Source: Euclidia mi (taxonomy: Eukaryota; Arthropoda; Insecta; Lepidoptera; Erebidae). Taken from it: DNA of 64,000 bases. The notes under the pieces are model-generated. The model searched no databases. It saw nothing but the letters and a program-made list of their open reading frames with translations, and had not been told where the DNA came from. This document shows, one piece after another, positions 34,186 through 45,486 of this stretch. The position numbers were made by a program, and so were the translations under genes. Numbering within the stretch: the first letter of the stretch is position 1; every line of letters begins with the position of its first letter. The stretch is from NCBI GenBank assembly GCA_944739405.2, contig OX123190.2, forward strand, positions 85,131,086 through 85,195,085. Direction: 5' to 3'.

Positions 34186-34408
34186 TTAGCCTTTAACAGT
34201 CCACTGCTATACTAGGCCTCTCCTTTGAAAGGAGGAATTGGCCTACTATACCACACTGGCCAAACAGGTTGGTATAGGGTTTGTATCAAGTGTTCCTTCT
34301 CTTACAGTGCTGTTCTCTGCATATATGCTCCCTCTGTCGGCTCTTACGACACCCATGGGATGATATGGGGTGGTGACAATCCGTATTCTTAATCCGTCAC
34401 CACACGGA
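34186..34408 (-). repeat. Retroposon X, minus-strand copy
   Basis: Reverse complement of the family at 14660-14905: CGTGTGGTGACGGATTAAGA, GTCACCACCCC and GGGTGTCGTAAGAG, then GCAGTGGACTGTTAAAGGCT with the ATG tail decayed. The two copies face opposite directions. Confidence 0.78.
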
Positions 34409-35225
34409 TCAGTTAGACTTGCGATGCTTAATTTGTCTTCATCTATGCACGCTGGTTATAAATGTGATAAAAGTATGAAAACGGTATCGAATCGGCATAT
34501 ACCTTATCACGATTGATGGTATACTAAGTGTGTGCCTATGACATGCCTCAAGTTAGATATAGGAGTCTACTGATATAGGCCACATATACAATCATACATA
34601 TTATACTAATCACAATGGGCAACATTTACTGTCTACTTTTCGATATGCGTACCTGAAATTGGAATGCACATGCTTTATAATTCAAAAGCTAACCTGATTA
34701 CATTACATAAAGAATCATATAATTCATGTGCTCTACGTTAAGTACCTACGTCATAATGCAGAGCACATAAATATTATAATTCCTTTCACCACAAAACCAT
34801 GCAAATGAATGTCCATTTTAATTAAAGACCTACGCCAGGATGCATCCTGCTGCGTTTTTCGTAATGAACCGCTCACACCAACGAGACTATTTTATCTGCT
34901 CCGGCTACTTGACATTTAACGTACCTTTATATTGTAAATAAAAAAATAATGCATTTTAAAATGCGCACTAGTTTCATCGTATAATAAAAGAGAAACTGGT
35001 TAGCTAACTTTCGTAGTTATTAACGTTAACTCTTAATTGGCAAAAGCATATTTGTGGAAATGTACACCCATGCCTCAGCTGTTGGTGTCATTTTGAATCA
35101 ATTCATCGACGGGCGGACGAACATGAAAAATCTCCCAGATGAAGGTTAAATCTTTCTCACCAGCTACTCAACGCCATATTGCACAGAGGTTTTGTACCGC
35201 CTCAATAGAAGGTTGCGGAAATAAT
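34409..35225. other. Non-coding stretch
   Basis: No gene or recognisable repeat. Confidence 0.35.
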
Positions 35226-36320
35226 AATGATTCTAAAACTTGAAAAAAAGCCGGATGACGTGAAATCATATCGCCCAATTAGTTTATTGCCAGCTACCTC
35301 TAAATTGATGGAGATTTTATTTCATACAAGAATGGGACCCATCATTGAACAAAATATGCTGATACTAGAACACCAGTTTGGTTTCAGACAAAAACATGGG
35401 ACAAATCCATAGACTCGACGAAAATATCGACAAATCATTCCAGGAAAATAAGTATTGCACCGCAGCCTTTCTCGATATATCACAGGCCTTCGATCGGGTC
35501 TGACACGATGGTCTTGATGGATCTTCGGTTCAAGATCAAAAAAGCACTGCCCATTAATATTTTCAACTTTATACAATCTTACCTGTGCTATAAACATTTC
35601 TATGTCAAATGTGCCGAAGAAGTAACGGCCCTCCACCCTATTAATGCAGGTGTACCGCAAGGTAGTGTTATGGGACCAATATTTTATCTCATTTACACCG
35701 CTGACCTACCAATAATAGACGGCGTAGTCACGGGAACTTTTAATGATGACACCGCGTAATGTGCAAAATGCAGAAATAAATATGTCTTTATGACTTTAAT
35801 GTCCACTGACAACATACCAAAAGTTGCTTCTCAAAAGCTGCAAGCTGCTCTGAATTAAATTGCCCAATGGCTTAAGGATTGGCGCATAAAGGCGAATGAA
35901 ACTGGGCGTATGGTATTCAGCTGTGGGGCACGGCAGCCGAATCAAATATAGAAATACTCCAAAAGTTTCAAAATAAAATGCTGCGAATGATAGTGGATGC
36001 ACCTTGGTACATAACCAATTAAAGGTTACACCATGATCTTAACATCAAAACGGTCAGACAAGAAGCTAAGCTCTATACCACAGCCTATCACAAGCGGTTA
36101 TTAAATCACCCTAACTTTCTGGCACAAAATCGCATGGTTAACCAACATCAGGGCCAAAGAAGATTAAAACGTAGAAGGCCACAAGATCTGCTGTGAACAG
36201 AAACCTCTATGAGGGCACATCGCTGGAATTCCTCCTTCTAAGCCGCTTTCGACTTATACATCTACTGTTAAATGTCCCACGGCTAGACAGATCGTAGTAT
36301 TCGAAAAAATAAATGTTGCT
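35226..36320 (+). pseudogene. Jockey-clade LINE reverse transcriptase relic
   Basis: A 5'-truncated, decayed RT. Motifs are KPDDVKSYRPISLLPATSKL (35250), HQFGFRQKHGT (35372), AAFLDISQAFDRV in a shifted frame (35460), INAGVPQGSVMGPIFYLIY (35640), GTFNDDTA (35735), QLWGTAAESNIEILQKFQN-like residues across several frames (35920) and LHHDLNIKTVRQEAKLYTTA (36030). Frameshifts, stops, an internal deletion after RIKANE and a 34-bp insertion at 35763 break it. A polyadenylation signal (AATAAA) near 36308 marks the 3' end. The motif set is typical of insect Jockey elements. Confidence 0.75.
35763..35796 (+). mobile_element. 34-bp LINE-tail insertion
   Basis: The sequence GCAAAATGCAGAAATAAATA to the following TGTCTTTATG repeats the LINE tail at 22258-22290. 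It is flanked by TAATGT on both sides (35757-35762 and 35797-35802) and sits in the middle of the Jockey RT, whose coding sequence resumes after it. It is the extreme case of 5' truncation. Confidence 0.7.
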
Positions 36321-37336
36321 AAGTCCATCGTTTTTCAGCAGCTTCTACTTCGACATGATATCGTACTATGTCCCGATGTTAGTTGCGTGTGTGTCATTTC
36401 GTACCTCATCACAAATGAAATATCTCAAGCACCAAACAAACCTTTGGAAAGATCCTATCGTTCAACTATCGAAGGCGGTCACAAAGATACAAGCGCAACT
36501 ACAGGTCATGGGGTCAACGATATTACTTTAAGCTGACGAGAGGTATGTAATTTTATTAATACATGTGCTACCCCAGAACTTTCTAGGAATGTTCATTACA
36601 TCGTGTCGTTAAAACGAATATCAACAATATTTTGAGCACAAACGGTTAAAAGTGTAAGGTATATAGAAATATTCGTAGCATTCCCTTTAAATCCGTAAAA
36701 CAGTTGCATATTACATTTACAATACAACACGGTCCTAATACAGCATCTTATATATTATACCACTAATCTTCTCACCCCACAAAACAAAACGTCAACTTTT
36801 CCCATCAAACAGAACGAGATCATTTTATTTAATTCCCGTGGATATCAAAATAAATGAGGTGCTGCTTATCTCTTCACTCACAATAAGCGAGTGACAGACA
36901 GACCGACAACGGTCCATGAGGCCTCTGAGAGTCTCGTAGACCCCGAGTCTCAGTAATTCCTAATTAACATTCCTGTCCCTCAAACTGCACAATTTTTCCT
37001 TTCTTTTTTTTTGCCAACGGATCACAAGATCCCTATTGACAGTTGGACAGTATATTTGTGTTTGAATCTTGATAAACATTAAAAAACAATACCCTAAAAA
37101 TCGTTACCGAGATACATTTATGAATTTTCATTCAGCATTCGAAGCCAAAAATATGTCCACATATATCATGTTCATGACCCGAGCGCTGCGCGCTGTCCCA
37201 TTGCTATCCAATCTTCATCTTCATCCAACGAGAGATGTTATTTATAAAAAATAAAAGTATAAGACTTGTTTACGACGCTCGCTGCAGCGCGCTGCTCTCG
37301 CAGCGCCACCACCGGCCAACAGAAGTAATTACTACA
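36321..37336. other. Non-coding stretch
   Basis: No supported gene. A GC-rich patch CTCGCTGCAGCGCGCTGCTC sits at 37278. Nothing else is identified. Confidence 0.35.
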
Positions 37337-37392
37337 AAGTGCCAGTGAAGTCTTTACATATCCGAATATATGTAAACACTTCACTGGCACTT
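37337..37392. repeat. 25-bp hairpin
   Basis: Arms 37337-37361 and 37368-37392 are complementary at 24 of 25 positions (AAGTGCCAGTGAAGT start), with a 6-base loop CCGAAT. It lies just before the 315-bp repeat array. The compact, near-perfect stem could be a microRNA-like precursor or the folded terminus of a small DNA element. Confidence 0.85.
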
Positions 37393-37417
37393 AGTTTATT
37401 ACGATATTATTCTTTTT

Positions 37418-39610
37418 AGGGTTCCGTACCTCGAAAGGAAAAAAACGGAAACCTTATAGGATCACTTTGTTGTCCGTCCGTCTGTCAAGACCCTTTTTCT
37501 CAGGAATGCGTGGAGGTATCAAACTGAAATTTATACTAAATACTCAAATCTACGGTTCCATAGAGCTGTAAAAAATTCAAACTTCTAATCCAACGCAATC
37601 AAAAGACACAGCCGATTATGCTGCAAATTGCAGCATATTTTCAAACTCGCATTGGAATCAAAACCTATAGGGTACTTCCCGTGAACTCAGAAGCTTGAAA
37701 TTTGGTACGAAGCAACGTCTTATATCACATATAAAGGAAAAATTGCGAAAACTGTAAATTTTTAGTTACAGCGTATAAAAAAATATTTTTAATAAATTTA
37801 AAGTTACTACCCCTTTCTCTTGAACGCGTGGAAGTATTAAATTGAAATTCATATCAAATACTCAACTATATAACACCGTTAAACTGCAACAAAATCAAGC
37901 TTCTATGTCAACACAATCAAAAGAAAGATCAATATAAGCATATTTTCAAACTCGCGACTACTCGCAAGTGAATCTAAACCTACAGGGTACTTCCCGTGAA
38001 CTCAGAATGTTGAAATTTGGTACGAAGCCACGTCTTATAGCACATATAAAGGAAAAATTGCGAAAACCGTCAATTTTTAGTTTCATCATATAATAAAAAC
38101 ATTTTTAATAAATTTAAAGTTACTACCCTTTACTCTTGAACGCGTGGAGGTATTAAATTGAAATTCATATCAAATACTCAAGTATATAACACCGTTAGGC
38201 TGCAACAAAATCAAACTTTTATGTCAACGCAATCAAAAGAAAGAGCAATATAAGCATATTTTCAAACTCGCGAATACTCGCAAGTGAATCAAAACCTACA
38301 GGTTACCTCCCGTGAACTTAAAATCTTGAAATTTGGTACGAAGCAACGTCTTATGTCACATATAAAGAAAAAGTTGCGAAATCCGTAAATTTTTTGTTAC
38401 AGCATATAAAAAAAATATTTTAATAAATTTTAAGTTACTACCCCTTTCTCTTGAACGCGTAGAGGTATTAAATTTAAATTCATATCAAATACTCAGGCAT
38501 ATAACACCGTTAGGCTGTAACAAAATCAAACTTCTATGTCTACGCAATCAAAAGAAAGAGCAATATAATCATAATTTCAAACTCGCGATTACTCGCATTG
38601 GAATCAAAACCTATAGGGTACTTCCCGTGAACTCAGAATCTTGAAATTTGGTACGAAGCAACGTCTTATATCACATATAAAGGAAAAATTGCGAAAACCG
38701 TAAATTTTTAGTTACAGCATATAAAAAAATATTTTTAATAAATTTAAAGTTACTACCCCTTTCTCTTGAACGCGTGGAAGTATTAAATTTAAATTCATAT
38801 CAAATACTCAACTATATAACACCGTTAGGCTGCAACAAAATCAAGCTTCTATGTCAACACAATCAAAAGAAAGATCAATATAAGCATATTTTCAAACTCG
38901 CGACTACTCGCAAGTGAATCTAAACCTACAGGGTACTTCCCGTGAACTCAGAATGTTGAAATTTGGTACGAAGCCACGTCTTATAGCACATATAAAGGAA
39001 AAATTGCGAAAACCGTCAATTTTTAGTTTCATCATATAATAAAAACATTTTTAATAAATTTAAAGTGACTACCCTTTACTCTTGAACGCGTGGGGGTATT
39101 AAATTGAAAATCATATCAAATACTCAGGTATATAACACCGTTAGGCTGCAACAAAATCAAACTTTTATGTCAACGCAATCAAAAGAAAGAGCAATATAAG
39201 CATATTTTCAAACTCGCGAATACTCGCAAGTGAATCAAAACCTACAGGTTACTTCCCGTGAACTTAAAATCTTGAAATTTGGTACGAAGCAACGTCTTAT
39301 ATCACATATAAAGAAAAAATTGCGAAATCCGTAAATTTTTAGTTACAGCATATAAAAAAAATATTTTAATAAATTTTAAGTTACTACCCCTTTCTCTTGA
39401 ACGCGTAGAGGTATTAAATTTAAATTCATATCAAATACTCAGGCATATAACACCGTTAGGCTGTAACAAAATCAAACTTCTATGTCTACGCAATCAAAAG
39501 AAAGAGCAATATAATCATATTTTCAAACTCGCGATTACTCGCAAGGGAATCTAAACCTACAGGGTACTTCCCGTGAACTCAAAATCTTGAAATTTGGTAC
39601 GAAGCAACGT
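37418..39610. repeat. 315-bp tandem array with 946-bp higher-order repeat
   Basis: It begins with AGGGTTCCGTACC, the start of a widespread lepidopteran repeat. The landmark TTGAAATTTGGTACGAAG recurs at 37695, 38010, 38326, 38641, 38956, 39272 and 39587, a period of 315-316. Monomers come in three types, repeated A-B-C-A-B-C. Type A is marked by AGAATGTTGAAA and GAAGCCACG, type B by AACTTAAAATC. Equivalent monomers 946 bases apart are nearly identical, whereas neighbours differ more. It is non-coding. Confidence 0.92.
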
Positions 39611-39635
39611 CTTATCGCACAGATAAAAGATGCGG

Positions 39636-39707
39636 AAGGCTGAGGACCGTGTACTGTGGTGCGTGTTGGGAAAGGCCTGTGTCCAGCAGTGGACTGCGAT
39701 AGGCTGA
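39636..39707 (+). pseudogene. C-terminal codons of a LINE ORF
   Basis: Twenty-three codons encode KAEDRVLWCVLGKACVQQWT followed by AIG and a stop. This is the C-terminus of a LINE reverse transcriptase family and explains the well-known moth repeat tail GTCCAGCAGTGGAC..ATAGGCTGA as coding sequence. It joins the end of the 315-bp array directly. Confidence 0.65.
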
Positions 39708-39879
39708 TTGAGATTGAGATTTCAAATAATTACATAGTCTTCAAACCTTTTTGCTAATTATTCTGTTTGACGACCAGCCAGCTTGTCATGTAGACGTCAC
39801 TATGAGATACGCGCTCTTAACCGTAGTGTGGATATGGTGTGGACAGTATAACATACTATCACAATATAATTACATTAAT

Positions 39880-40750
39880 TGTCAACGAAAATACAATTTA
39901 ACATAGTATACTTAATACCTATGCCTCCCGATGGAAGTTCTTTATTTCATGCAATAGCGTTCTCTATTTATAATACCACTAATTTTGAACAAACACAAAT
40001 TCTAAGGACCACAATACTTGTTTATATTTATAATAACTGGGACGAGTTTAATTTATATACAAGCGATGCCCGGAGAGATCCTTTCTCTTCACGACATGAG
40101 TACAAAGCTACGATGCTCCAATCCTCTAGCTATGGCGGTACTACTTAGGTGAAGGCAGCAGGATGTTTATATCCAGTGAGGTTCGAAGTGTATGAACGTA
40201 ATACGGGTATTCTGAGGGGTGTATTTTGGCAGAGAAGGATATGCAATAAAGTGTTTACTTCTTTCAGGCAATTTATCATCAGGTCATTATGATTTTTGTT
40301 TGCCAATTGTGTGCGAAGGATTTCTTAATAATACATACAATCATATTAAGGTAAGCTTTGGTAAAAAAAACTCTAGATTCAAAGGTTGGCCGTCCTAAAC
40401 GCAATAAAAGTGGTCGTCCTAAAAAATCTGAAATGTACTGCTCAGAACAAGAACGGCCAGCTGTAGCGTTGCATAAAAACAACAATATACGGCAGTAACC
40501 TCAATAGGTATAATTCATGTTCTCGTCTGATTGTCGTGGGAGACTTCAATATTAATTTTAGAGTGAATCCCCAAAATGGAATTTCTCCATATTTTTCATC
40601 TATTAACATGTTTCCGTTAATAAACACTAGCACAACACGAAGTAGTACAACTATAAATAACTTTTTTTTGAACTTCAATATTCAATGTGGTACTATTCCT
40701 ACCTTTTTCAGACACCATTTACAGGTCTGGTTCAAATTTGATACTTAATT
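39880..40750 (+). pseudogene. OTU protease-endonuclease relic, Helentron type
   Basis: The first part is OTU-like: PPDGSSLFHAIAFSIY, LRTTILVYIYNNWDEFN, YKATMLQSSSYGGTT and, in another frame near 40265, SGNLSSGHYDFCLP holding the family's His. The usual catalytic Cys (DGxCLF) is Ser here. After frame breaks a second part reads LIVVGDFNINF, then TSTTRSSTTINNFF and RHHLQVWF, an AP-endonuclease-like C-terminus. OTU next to endonuclease is the arrangement known from Helentrons (Helitron-related DNA transposons), so I infer a Helentron remnant. Rep and helicase parts are absent here; a helicase relic lies at 58080-58466. Confidence 0.68.
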
Positions 40751-40828
40751 CCATACTTTAAAATTTTCATTTCCATATTTATGTTTTTTTTTAATTTCCA
40801 TAACGTATCACAGTTTTACATACATCAC

Positions 40829-41090
40829 GCCTTTTTATCCCCAAAGGGGTATGCAGAGGTGTATTCACCACCCACACTTCGCCAGTTATGTCTCGGTCCC
40901 AATGTAATAGGGGGCGAGCCTATTGCCATATACCGGGCACATTACTTAGCGAGCGATAATTGACGTTTTAAACACCCACATATGTAACTCCGAAAAGTCA
41001 GTGATGTGTGCCCGGGGTACCTGGGGATCGAACCCGAGATGATCGTCTCGGCAGTAGTAACGTACACCACTGGGCTAGCGCCGCTTACTT
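40829..41090 (-). mobile_element. tRNA-derived SINE
   Basis: On the minus strand a tRNA-like head (GCGGCGCTAGCCCAGTGGTG, B box GGTTCGATCCC) is followed by CTGACTTTTCGGAGTTA, GGCAATAGGCTCGCCCCC and the tail ACACCTCTGCATACCCCTTT plus AAAAAGGCGTGATG. The tail is that of the RTE-partner SINEs; the head and upper body come from another SINE family. Confidence 0.85.
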
Positions 41091-41218
41091 ATTTTTGTTT
41101 TTTTTTTTATTAAGAATATTAATTATTGTTTTATTTTGTGTGCAAATAGTCACCTAGTAATAGTTTTATTTTCATCGCAAATAAATACTATAATTATTAA
41201 AAATGCTTTATTAATATT

Positions 41219-41624
41219 GTTGCCGTGTGGTTGACGGCATAGAATACAAGTGTCACCACCCCCTATCTTCCCGTGGGTGTCGTAAGAGGCGACTAAGGGA
41301 TAACACGATGCAAATACCATCTTTGCGTAGAGACGGAAAACTCGACATCAAACCCTATACGACTGCCTCGTTGGTCTCGCGGCATAGGTGTGCGCGTGGG
41401 ATCGGGAGGTCCCGGGTTTGATTCCTGGGCCGGGCGGTGTTATTGGGTTTTTCTGTCACGAAATTCTCAGTAGCAGCGCGGAGTCTGGAAATGTGCCCGG
41501 TACGGCAATAGGCTCGCCCCTTATTACGTGGGACCAAAGTATATCTGGCGAAAAGTGGGTGTAGAAATACACCTCTGCCTACCCCTTCGGGGATAAAAGG
41601 CGTGACGATATGTATGTATGTATG
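41219..41624 (+). mobile_element. Composite SINE, second copy
   Basis: Same three-module structure as 20383-20797 and nearly identical to it. It is flanked by TATTAATATT at 41209-41218 and 41625-41634, a perfect 10-bp duplication, proving that the whole composite moves as one unit. Confidence 0.9.
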
Positions 41625-41634
41625 TATTAATATT

Positions 41635-42322
41635 TTTGTTACAGATTTCTAATAGTCTCTAAAAACTTTGTAAATCAATAACTTTGATAAAAAATGTCAC
41701 CAACATTCATCAGCAGACTTTTGCAAAGTTGCTGCTAGGCTGGTATAGGTATTTAAATTATATTATAAAATAAGCGATATATGTTAATATAAAATAAAGG
41801 ATGACTGATTACAAACGACAAATAGGCCTTTTTCTTTAATTTATGCTCCTCCAGCTTTCCATACTGTAATGTCATGGTTTCCATTTTGCAATAAAAATAC
41901 CATAACTATGACTGGTGAACTTTTACTTATATACCTACAGGTTTGTACGGAACCCTCGGTGAGCGAGTCCGACTCGCACTTGACCGGTTTTTTTTTATGA
42001 TTGTATTTGTTTGTTGTGTAAGCGTATAAGCTGTTTTTATTTTTAGTATTCTTTATAAAGTAGTTAAGTAAATATTTAATGAGTATATTTGTAAATTACA
42101 TCACTGGCGTCACTTGGGGCAGGCATTGAAAATCAGCAAGTCGTATCGCGGCCAACGTCACGAACTACGCAACGCTGAATCACAGAATAGTTATGCTGAA
42201 TGCCTGCCTCTTTGTCACACCGGCGGCGTAAAATTAGAAAAAAAATCGAATGTGCGTAGTGTTGAAAATAAAATTGTCGCGGGTATTGCGAACCCGTACC
42301 TACTATTAAGTTTACGTACGTA
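41635..42322. other. Non-coding stretch with a repeat terminus
   Basis: At 41941-41992 GTACGGAACCCTCGGTGAGC, then GACTCGCACTTGACCGG and a T run, is the known 3' end of the lepidopteran repeat whose 5' end lies at 37418 (AGGGTTCCGTAC is inverted between the two). The rest shows no gene. Confidence 0.55.
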
Positions 42323-42955
42323 CAGTACTCGCCAATCTTTATGGCCGCTCTGAATGTAGCCTTCGGTAGGAACTTGCGCATCGTACAGTCGGGTGGACAT
42401 GTCATAACCAAGAAAATATATTTGTAATTATTGAAAATTAAAATCTTCAGTTACGTTGTTAGATTTGCTATATTATATTGTTTAATTACATATTCAATCA
42501 AATTCGAGTAATGTAAATTCAGTTAGGTGAAGGGACTCTTAAGCCTAGACTTCTTTCCTTCTTCATAAACGTTAATACGTCATACACTATTTTCCGTGTT
42601 TGGCGACGTAAAACATTAAAACGACCGCAAGGCATGATCAATGACACTGGTAACTATATCAGTACAAATAACAACAAGAAACAACGATACCAACGAGAAA
42701 CAATAAATAAGTAACACTACGAAACTATTTTAAACGCGACGATACTGTCAGAGCTTTGCGATTATGTGAGTCGTGTACGAACGTAGCGCACTCACACTAA
42801 CGCGCGGTAGGCGAGGACGCTAGCGGGTGGAAGACAGCGCGCGCGGGCGTGGCCTGCCGCCACGCCCCGCATGCGTCCCGCTGATACCTGATTTTGTGTT
42901 CTGCGCAGCGCAATGCGGCTAGGTTCGGAGCGGCCATAAAGTTTGGCGAGTACTG
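42323..42955. mobile_element. Tc1/mariner-superfamily MITE
   Basis: The ends read CAGTACTCGCCAATCTTTAT and, inverted, CAGTACTCGCCAAACTTTAT, extending to 32 bp with two mismatches. They are flanked by TA at 42321-42322 and 42956-42957. CAGT termini and TA duplication fit Tc1-like elements. The 633-bp interior has no transposase. It contains a GC- and CpG-rich block at about 42790-42910 (GCGCGCGCGGGCGTGGCC). Confidence 0.82.
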
Positions 42956-42957
42956 TA

Positions 42958-45344
42958 CCTAAGTACCTACTCACATAAAGAGCTACATTTATATGTACCT
43001 GTTTATTTATTATGTAATTGATAATTGTACGCTGTTATAATGGGTCAATAAATGCTTTTTACTTTACTTTACGTACTTTACTTTACACAAGAAATGGTTT
43101 TGCTTTCTCCCAAAAATTTTAAATTACACATTAATACTTGAACTCAAAACATAGTTTAGCGAGTCGACAACCTGAACCATAATACTAATTACGTAGCTAC
43201 CATGATATGACATAGCGTGTTACTGGAAAGAACCTGACATAATCGCCTGAAATGATTGATAACTAATAAATTTACGATTCATAAATCGAAAGCATTAGTC
43301 ATTCACTCGGGGTCTCCCCACTTGCTGGACAATGTGACTGTAATATCTGTAAAATATGACATGTATATTATATTCTTGTTCTCAATAAAAATATAAATTT
43401 TATATGTCTGGAAGTGACTTAACGGTTTTAATATTCGAACTATCCAAGGATTTGACTACTAGAATACATGTGTTTTTCATATAAGCTTCATACAAAAGCA
43501 TAATTATTGATAAATTCGAATGTGGGCAAAAATTAATTCACCTGGTTAGAAAAGCGAAGCGATAAATTATCGATGAAGCATCGCCAATATGTGAAGTTCA
43601 GGCAATGATCGCAATAGCATAATCCTGATATCATTCCATCAATCATCATCTTTTGCACAGGTAGCCCCTGAATTAAGCTGCGCATCCACGATTAGTCGCT
43701 GCATAAAAGTTTCCTAAACTATTAATTAATTTATTAAACGCCAGTTCTCTACTTGCGGATGATTCCTGTTTGTACCGGTTTGAAATGACGGTTCATCTTG
43801 ATGATATTAAACCTGATTTATAGAATTGCCTGTACAAACTTAGCATCTCGAAATCAAAGGATATTTTTCTACCGCGCCAGTTCCTATCGTGAGAAAATAA
43901 TGAGATGAGACAAGTTACAGGTTTTAAAGTGATTTACCACCTTGAACGTCAGAAAGAACACAAGCTGTTCGAATACTTTCATTACGGGTTGATATTCTGT
44001 CATGACAGTATTTTCCAATTTAAGTTAGTCCAATGAAGCCGAAACCTTCGAAACCTTATAGGTATTAATATCACTACTAATGTGCATGCACCTCAACGCA
44101 TTAGGTCACCAGCCAACAATTAACTGTCAATCACAGTAATTAGCCATTATTACGTAACTGACGTGTCACATATTAATTATTATAATAATAGTTGACACTA
44201 CGGACATAGCTTTCAATCAAATTGTAAATCTGCTATTATGACTACTCTTGTTTATTTTACATAACTCATTTCTGACTAACAGTAAAAGTGATAAGATCAA
44301 ACAAACTTTTCACTCGTACTAGAGGACAGTTATAAATGATATCTTTTGCTGCATGCTGTGACACCTTAAACTGTTTTTATCTATATATCTATCGCCACGC
44401 CTAACATTGGGGCAGGCAGAGATAATGGAAAGCCAAATGCTCCGGATCAAATGCTTTCATTTAGTAATAACTAAGCACTTTTGTTTTTAATATGCAATAC
44501 AATTTTACTGGCGGTTCCAGAGATAACATATTAATGTCTAGAATTTCAGCATTAAAGGATTATTCGAACTTACACACAAGTATAAACTCAATTATAACAT
44601 TTCTTAATCTCATAAGGAGCAGCCATTGTATCCAAAACTTGGCAGTTATACACAAACAATACCCGTACACATTTATAACGTTAAGCTAGGCTTCGTACCA
44701 TAGTGATATCTGCCTCTGATCTTATTAATTACTTTATCTTACCAAAGCCTACTACAGCTTTAACAAATTAACAACAGTGAATGGAAGGGAAATGCTTCAT
44801 ATAATTATGTTGTAATTAAGTTTTAACGCTTAAGTGTTTGGGAAACGAATATATTTATAATTTTGTTGTATGGTATTTTTTTGATCTGGTAAACAATGAA
44901 ATGATTGCATGTTTGGACACAAAGTTTTATTCAGCTTAAAGGTATCACATCATTCGTTGTAGAGTGCTATGAATTCTATTCCCATCCACCATCCATTTCC
45001 GTGTGATAACGGATTAAGAATACAAATAAATTGTCACTACCCGATTTTGTTGCCGTCTCTTTTTAAAAGTATCTTCGGGATGAGATCAACTCTGGTCAGC
45101 GTTGTATCTGTCTGCCAGATCACTAAGTGATCTAAACATTTTTATGCATAATCTAAATTGCCATAATTCTTTTTGCTGGAAGTTACTTACTTTTATTTTA
45201 GGTTTCGTTACTCTACGCCATACAAACAGTTATAAAACCACCAAAAGGGCGGTGCAAAGGGTTCTCACCAAGAACTTAGGGTCTCAAGCCAACCTCACCT
45301 GCAAGTGGTGCACCTGCCGATCAACGGACGAGGCTCTAGCAAAA
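42958..45344. other. Non-coding stretch
   Basis: Mostly AT-rich with no supported gene. A short TTTACTTTAC repeat occurs at 43056-43087. At 45000-45060 a decayed head of retroposon X (GTGTGATAACGGATTAAGAA) may belong with the tail at 45345-45486. Confidence 0.35.
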
Positions 45345-45486
45345 AAAAATATCCCGATAAGCGGCAATGGGCTCGCCACCTATTACGTGGGATCAAAACA
45401 CTGGCGAAAAGTGGGGGTTTGATATGCCTCTGCCTACCCCTTCGGGGAAAAGGCGCGAGTCTATGAATGTATGTATGTATGTATAA
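45345..45486 (+). mobile_element. 3' half of an RTE-partner SINE
   Basis: GGCAATGGGCTCGCCACC, TATTACGTGGGATC, GCCTCTGCCTACCCCTTCGG and GGCGCGAGTCTATGAATG with a TATG tail. The last part is closer to the RTE-like LINE 3' end than any other SINE copy here. Confidence 0.8.

Noticed and set aside
36313..36531. 72-codon ORF after the Jockey relic
   Set aside because: It begins in the LINE 3' end region and has no similarity to a domain I know.
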